DNA of 10,630 nt from an uncultured Prevotella sp. (lineage in GTDB: Bacteria; Bacteroidota; Bacteroidia; Bacteroidales; Bacteroidaceae): assembly GCA_900314365.1 (NCBI GenBank), contig OMVH01000075.1, positions 1 through 10,630 of the forward strand, read 5' to 3'. The notes under the pieces were generated by a model. The model searched no databases, was not told where the DNA came from, and worked only from the letters and a program-made list of their open reading frames with translations. Made by a program: the position numbers and the translations under genes. Below, one piece after another: positions 7,483 to 10,630 of this stretch; positions within the stretch are counted from its first letter, which is position 1, and every line of letters starts with the position of its first letter.

Positions 7483-7926
7483 ATGAGTTATACCTCTTGT
7501 ATCTATCACATAGTCTTCCGTACAAAACGAAGCCAACCAACGATTACCGAAACCTACGAACGTGAGCTCTTCCAGTATATCTTCAACTTTGTAAGGAGCA
7601 AGGGTTGCCACCTCTATAGAGTCAACAGTATGCCAGACCATGTGCATCTTCTTGTGGGTCTCGTTCCTAATATAAGTCTGAGCGACTTTGTGCGAGAACT
7701 AAAATCCGCATCAAGTACATTTCTAACGTCGCATCGACAATGGTTTCCCTTCTATGAGTCATGGGGTAAAGAATACTTCGCCTGCTCCTAGAGCATGAAT
7801 GATGTTGATACTGTAAAAGAGTACATCAAGAATCAAAAGATACACCACGAAAAGCACTCCTTTGCAGAAGAACTACGAAGCTTGTGTGAAAGCCAGCATA
7901 TCATCTTCAACGAGAAATATCTGTGA
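7483..7926 (+). pseudogene. IS200/IS605-type Y1 transposase (TnpA/RAYT-like) with in-frame amber stop
   Basis: Read through one TAG (7789-7791, codon 103), the frame encodes 147 residues, the normal length of a Y1 single-strand DNA transposase (Y1_Tnp family). The first 102 residues hold the family N-terminus (YHIVFRTK) and the HUH metal site in MPDHVHLLVG (H53-V54-H55). After the stop the same frame continues SMNDVDTVKEYIKNQKIHH to NEKYL and a TGA. It includes the catalytic tyrosine motif YIKNQ (Y114, Q118). The amber therefore separates the metal site from the nucleophile, and the 102-residue product could not cut or join DNA. The remainder is clean, with no frameshift, so the mutation is either recent or suppressed. 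Relatives, as I recall them, often carry Tyr at this position, one base from TAG. A-rich AAAAGAAAAAACC precedes the ATG, and TACGTTTC at 7461-7468 is a near-match to a -7 element. No tnpB partner is present. Confidence 0.85.
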
Positions 7927-7963
7927 AAGGAAGTAAGACTCTGTATGCCTAACCTAATTGAGG

Positions 7964-8490
7964 ATACTTGCATCTCTAACGAGATGCACCCGACCTCTCC
8001 GAGGCCGTTTCAGGGTAGTTGTAAGGCGATCTATCCCCAGGCTCGCTTCGCTCGGCTGGGGTTATTTGCATCTCTTCGAGATGCTCCCGACCTCTTCGAG
8101 GCCGAAGTCCTTGTGCGCTACTCTATCCCCAGGCTCGTTTCGCTCGGCTGGGGTTATTTGCATCTCTGGCGAGATGCACACGACCTCTTCGAGGCCGTCG
8201 TTGCTTGAGTGATTCTCTATCCCCAGGCTCGTTATGCTCGGCTGGGATTATTTACATCGCCAGAAATGCACACAACTTCTTCGAGGCCGGAACTCATTGC
8301 TTGATTTTCTATCTATAGGCTCGCTTCGCTCGGCTGGGGTTATTTGCATCTCTGTCGAGATGCTCCCGACCTCTTCGAGGCCGTCGCTGCTTGCATGTTG
8401 GTCCATCCCCAAGGCTCGCTTCGTTCGTCTGTAGTTACTTGCATCTCTTCGATATGATCCCGACCTCTCCGAAGATGTCGCTGCTTGCAT
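7964..8490 (+). repeat. right hairpin-repeat array (plus orientation), about 92-bp period
   Basis: Six B-C hairpin pairs and five A hairpins. B (GCATCTC-loop-GAGATGC) lies at 7970-7987, 8068-8084, 8160-8177, about 8254-8270 (worn), 8346-8363 and 8441-8457 (worn). C (CGACCTC-TTC-GAGGCCG) lies at 7991-8007, 8088-8104, 8181-8197, about 8272-8288, 8367-8383 and about 8461-8477. A (outer stem CCCCAG/CTGGGG) starts at 8035, 8127, 8221, about 8313 and about 8405, giving steps of 92-94 bases. B stems are conserved while their loops vary (TTC, TGTC, TGGC, TAAC), which suggests the folded form matters. Units decay toward the outer end. Spacers are of a few recurring types, not unique. Confidence 0.85.
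8066..8137 (+). repeat. 72-bp perfect inverted repeat, right copy
   Basis: Identical to the reverse complement of 7259-7330. It contains the second B and C hairpins of the right array and the first half of the following A hairpin. Confidence 0.95.
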
Positions 8491-8534
8491 GTGCTCTATT
8501 ACATTGATTACTTAACAAGGAAGGGAATGAGTAT

Positions 8535-8658
8535 GCCCTCAAATATCCACTGCAGGGTGCGGCCCTTGTGGCCGTCCACAGGGTGCGAATGTAGAAGATG
8601 TGGTTGGATTTCTTGCTTACCCGTAGGTTGTGGACGGCAATGGGTCCGCGCCCTCAAG
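8535..8658. repeat. family-2 inverted-repeat element, copy 3
   Basis: The left arm TCCACTGCAGGGTGCGGCC (8546-8564) is identical to copy 2 and continues CTTGTGGCCGTCCAC. The 11 bases before it (GCCCTCAAATA) also match the flank of copy 2 at 4022-4032 except the last base, so the element is longer than the core arm. The right arm, about 8628-8658, is degraded: GTGGACGGC (8630-8638) is still recognisable, followed by GGGTCCGCGCCCT. It sits about 45 bases beyond the right hairpin array and downstream of the minus-strand gene that ends at 8777. Confidence 0.7.
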
Positions 8659-8776
8659 TTGTCGAGGCTAGGACGAATGGCACTAAACGAGATGGATTGA
8701 ATAACGGAAAAAGGGACACGACCATCACAGGCCATGCCCCCCTACTTAAAAGATGTGTGTATCTAAAGTAATAAAA

Positions 8777-10036
8777 TTATTTCTGAATCCTCTTGACGCC
8801 ATTTTCGATGACGATGCCCTTGAAGTTCTTGTCCACCTGCTGGCCAGCGAGGTTGTAGATGCGGCCGTCGGCCTTCTTCTCGGTAGTAGTCTTGATGCCG
8901 TTGATGCCTGTAGTCGTTGACTCTGGAGTAAAGGTCACGCCTGCAAAATATCCATAGACATAGCGCGCACCATCAGAGTCTGCCTTGGAACAGACAATGT
9001 AATAGCGGCCATATTCTGCATCATTACTATCGTTGACTGTCACGACTCTGTTAGAGGAAATCTTAACAGGTATCTCTGTCTTAGAATAGTCAGTAGTGAT
9101 GCGGCCTGCCTGTTCGGCTGCCTTAATGGCATAGATACCCATGAAGGATCCATAGGTGGCCTGCTCAGCAGCGCTCAGTCCAACTAAAGAATACATCTTG
9201 CTGCCTGCATCGACATAGCCCGTGGAATCACCCTCGTTCACATTCACCTCAATACGGGTTCCGGGAATACCGCCATAGATGTCCATCAAGCCATCAGAGA
9301 ACTGAGAGTTGTCGATGTAGACAGGAGCTTCAAATTTTGTCCATGCTCCGTTTACGGTACGTGCACCAGCCTGCTTGCCGTTGGCACGGTAAAGACCCTT
9401 GGCGTCGAAAGCGCCCGTATAGAGTTGACCTTGATATTCGCCCGACTCGATGACATAGCCGAAACCTGAGAGAGAGTCAGCAAGAGCGAAGTTCTTGGTG
9501 TTCTCGTCGTACTTCAGCACGAGATCAGTAGCAAACTTCACATAGCCGGCCTGCTCACCAGGCTTAAAGGCCACGAAGATAACCTTTGTGGTATCCTTTT
9601 TGTTCTCAGAGTTAGTCAGATAGACCTGCTTCTCATCGCTGGCATACTGATAGCTGGGGATAGTAAGTGTATTCGATGCTGCATCGAAGTCACCATACAC
9701 GTAGAAGGAACCGCAGAGTGTGGCCTTCTTCACCTTGTAGGACTGGCCGTTCTGTGTGATAGTAGCATCTGCGATGGTGTCGTTGTAGGTCTCATAGAAG
9801 TCGTTATCGGAGTCGTAGGTCGTTGTGATGTAGACTCCGTTAATGTCATTGCTGGATGCCACCTTAGCCATAGCCTTAGAGCTGCTCTTGACGAGCTGCG
9901 AGGGTGAGAAAGCTTTCATGTTCTGTGAGAGCTTCTCGGCGTTGGCGATACGTACTACCTGGCGCTTGGAAAGCGTCTGGGCGGATGCTGACAGACTTAA
10001 TACTGCCAGACAAGCCAAAAGTAATGTTTTTCTCAT
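8777..10036 (-). CDS. exported protein of unknown function
   Basis: A 419-residue protein with a clear signal peptide (MRKTLLLACLAVLSLSASA, cleavage likely after residue 19). The body is rich in Thr, Ser, Tyr and Asp with many short hydrophobic alternations (for example GVYITTTYDSDNDFYETYND and TLCGSFYVYGDFD), pointing to a beta-rich extracytoplasmic fold. The last 27 residues (IYNLAGQQV...GIVIENGVKRIQK) resemble the tail of the M6 protease upstream in this window. This suggests a shared export or anchoring route. I recognise no catalytic motif or named domain. The upstream neighbour on the same strand ends 71 bases before it, with a terminator-like hairpin and an 18-base palindrome between. 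No TAnnTTTG promoter is visible in that gap, so it may depend on read-through from the neighbour. Confidence 0.85.
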   Translation of the reverse strand: MRKTLLLACLAVLSLSASAQTLSKRQVVRIANAEKLSQNMKAFSPSQLVKSSSKAMAKVASSNDINGVYITTTYDSDNDFYETYNDTIADATITQNGQSYKVKKATLCGSFYVYGDFDAASNTLTIPSYQYASDEKQVYLTNSENKKDTTKVIFVAFKPGEQAGYVKFATDLVLKYDENTKNFALADSLSGFGYVIESGEYQGQLYTGAFDAKGLYRANGKQAGARTVNGAWTKFEAPVYIDNSQFSDGLMDIYGGIPGTRIEVNVNEGDSTGYVDAGSKMYSLVGLSAAEQATYGSFMGIYAIKAAEQAGRITTDYSKTEIPVKISSNRVVTVNDSNDAEYGRYYIVCSKADSDGARYVYGYFAGVTFTPESTTTGINGIKTTTEKKADGRIYNLAGQQVDKNFKGIVIENGVKRIQK

Positions 10037-10041
10037 AAACC

Positions 10042-10059
10042 TAATAATTTAAATTATTA
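10042..10059. promoter_or_regulatory. 18-bp perfect AT palindrome just before a start codon
   Basis: TAATAATTTAAATTATTA is its own reverse complement and ends five bases before the ATG of the exported protein at 10036. It could be an operator, a leader stem that masks the start, or part of the AT-rich tail of the adjacent terminator. Pure AT composition makes chance symmetry fairly likely. Confidence 0.35.
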
Positions 10060-10067
10060 ATATTTAA

Positions 10068-10095
10068 GGGTGCCGCCTGCTTCAAGACGGCACCC
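10068..10095 (-). terminator. intrinsic-type terminator after the partial right-end gene
   Basis: On the minus strand, GGGTGCCG (10095-10088) pairs with CGGCACCC (10075-10068) around a 12-base loop. It is followed directly by TTAAATATTAATAATTT, AT-rich though not a pure T run. It begins 12 bases after the stop codon of the gene at 10108, the expected place for its terminator. Confidence 0.6.
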
Positions 10096-10107
10096 CGTGA
10101 AGCTAAT

Positions 10108-10630
10108 TTAATTCTTGAAAGGATAGTGGACTTCATTTGCCGACAGAGTGAACACATTAGTCGGCTCCTTGGTGTCGGTGAACTTGATGTAAGTGGGACG
10201 GCGCTGATTGTCGGTCTCCAGCTTGAAGCGGCGAGGACGTCCGCCCAGACCTGCGAAGGTCTTGAGGACGGGGTCGAGTTTGAACTTGTTGATGTAGGTG
10301 GTAGCCGTCTTGTTGGTCGAACCCGTCTTATCGTATTTGATGCTCACCTCATCGCCTGCCTCGTTGGGTTCCACAAGACTCATGGAGACAAAGCCATAGT
10401 CGCCTCCGGCTTGGAAATGGAATCCGAACTTACCTTGGTAGGTGCCGATGAAAGCCCAGTAGAGTGTCTGCTCCGTACCGTTGACACCAGCCGTCTTGAG
10501 TACCTCCTCAAAGGCATTCCACTTCGGCAGAGCGTAGGAGCCAAACTGGCTCTTGACAAAGAACCAGGCTCCGCTCTGCAGGCTTTGGTAGATTGGCGGA
10601 ACCTCGGTTTCGAGCCACAGATTCTTCACA
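10108..10630 (-). CDS. 3' part of an unrecognised gene, cut by the window edge
   Basis: About 173 codons are visible, ending in TAA at 10110-10108. The first in-frame start-like codon is GTG at the extreme edge (10629-10627), with no leader or signal peptide after it, so it is most likely an internal valine. The true start lies outside the window. The visible part has aromatic and Gly-rich segments (GAWFFVKSQFGSYALP, GFHFQAGGDYGFVSMS) and a basic-rich C-terminal region (GLGGRPRRFKLETDNQRRP) ending YPFKN. This is in keeping with a beta-rich surface or lipoprotein domain of Bacteroidetes, but I cannot name a family. It is followed by a terminator-like hairpin and then by the exported protein gene in the same direction. 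It lacks the 'NGxKxxxK' tail of the other two exported proteins. Confidence 0.7.
   Translation of the reverse strand, partial: VKNLWLETEVPPIYQSLQSGAWFFVKSQFGSYALPKWNAFEEVLKTAGVNGTEQTLYWAFIGTYQGKFGFHFQAGGDYGFVSMSLVEPNEAGDEVSIKYDKTGSTNKTATTYINKFKLDPVLKTFAGLGGRPRRFKLETDNQRRPTYIKFTDTKEPTNVFTLSANEVHYPFKN

Larger units (their letters stand above)
7084..8490. mobile_element. REPtron-like locus: Y1 transposase between inverted hairpin arrays
   Basis: A broken IS200/IS605-type transposase gene (7483-7926) is bracketed by two arrays of the same short-hairpin repeats. The left array reads on the minus strand and the right one on the plus strand. Moving outward from the transposase, both begin with hairpins B and C and continue A, B, C. 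A 72-base stretch is perfectly inverted between the arms (7259-7330 against 8066-8137). A single Y1 transposase flanked by inverted REP-type palindromes is the hallmark of REP-associated transposase loci. That is known for the family; its application here is inference from layout. No flanking target duplication is recognisable, as expected for HUH enzymes. Confidence 0.6.

Noticed and set aside
7483..7926. Autonomous IS200/IS605 insertion sequence with tnpB
   Set aside because: No tnpB or OMEGA-RNA-like frame is present. Large hairpin arrays lie where simple IS ends would be expected, and the catalytic tyrosine is beyond a stop codon.
7945..8434. Several 66-87-codon frames in the right array, and similar ones at 7095-7484 on the other strand
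   Set aside because: They are translations of the hairpin units in different frames (recurring DAPDLFEA or MLPTSSRP strings). Similar peptides appear in more than one frame, which is a repeat effect and not evidence of coding.
7964..8490. CRISPR array
   Set aside because: The spacing is regular, but the spacers recur and are not unique, the repeats are variable multi-hairpin units of about 60-70 bases, and no cas gene is present.
10108..10629. Complete 173-residue gene starting at the window edge
   Set aside because: The start-like codon is GTG at the extreme edge with no leader or signal peptide, so the gene is more likely cut by the window.

Overview
The window looks like chromosomal DNA from a Bacteroidales bacterium, most likely of the Prevotella/Segatella group. 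Three things point there. Genes are preceded by the Bacteroidetes -7 promoter signature TAnnTTTG rather than sigma70 boxes. A-rich leaders replace Shine-Dalgarno sites. Two secreted proteins end in the short 'YNLxGQxV...GIxIxNGxKxxxK' tail common in that group. The assignment is inferred from these features and has not been checked by a search.

Layout. Positions 1-398 hold no gene I can support, but contain a degenerate copy of an inverted-repeat element (family 2). Positions 399-2584, on the minus strand, carry a PfkB-family sugar kinase followed 44 bases later by an A-type flavodiiron protein (O2/NO detoxification), probably one transcript. A divergent promoter region of about 120 bp separates them from a plus-strand M16 zinc peptidase (2709-3941). 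Next come the best-preserved family-2 element (4022-4175), a 63-residue two-helix membrane protein (4262-4453), a strong hairpin between convergent genes, and a large secreted M6-family metalloprotease on the minus strand (4563-6743).

The most unusual part is 7084-8490. An IS200/IS605-type Y1 (HUH) transposase gene is interrupted by an in-frame amber codon that separates the HUH motif from the catalytic tyrosine. It sits between two arrays of short-hairpin repeats in exactly opposite orientation. The arrays repeat about every 92 bp. Each unit has three hairpins joined by spacers of a few recurring types, and the two arms share a perfect 72-bp inverted repeat. This resembles the REP/RAYT ('REPtron') arrangement known mainly from Proteobacteria. 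A third family-2 element, which looks like a REPIN (two REP-like arms head to head), follows at 8535-8658.

The right end (8777-10630) carries two minus-strand genes: a signal-peptide-bearing protein of unknown function and the 3' end of another unrecognised gene that runs off the window. A terminator-like hairpin and an 18-bp perfect palindrome lie in the 71-bp gap between them. The host genes appear to be ordinary housekeeping or secreted-protein genes. The accessory interest lies in the two hairpin-repeat families and the broken transposase.
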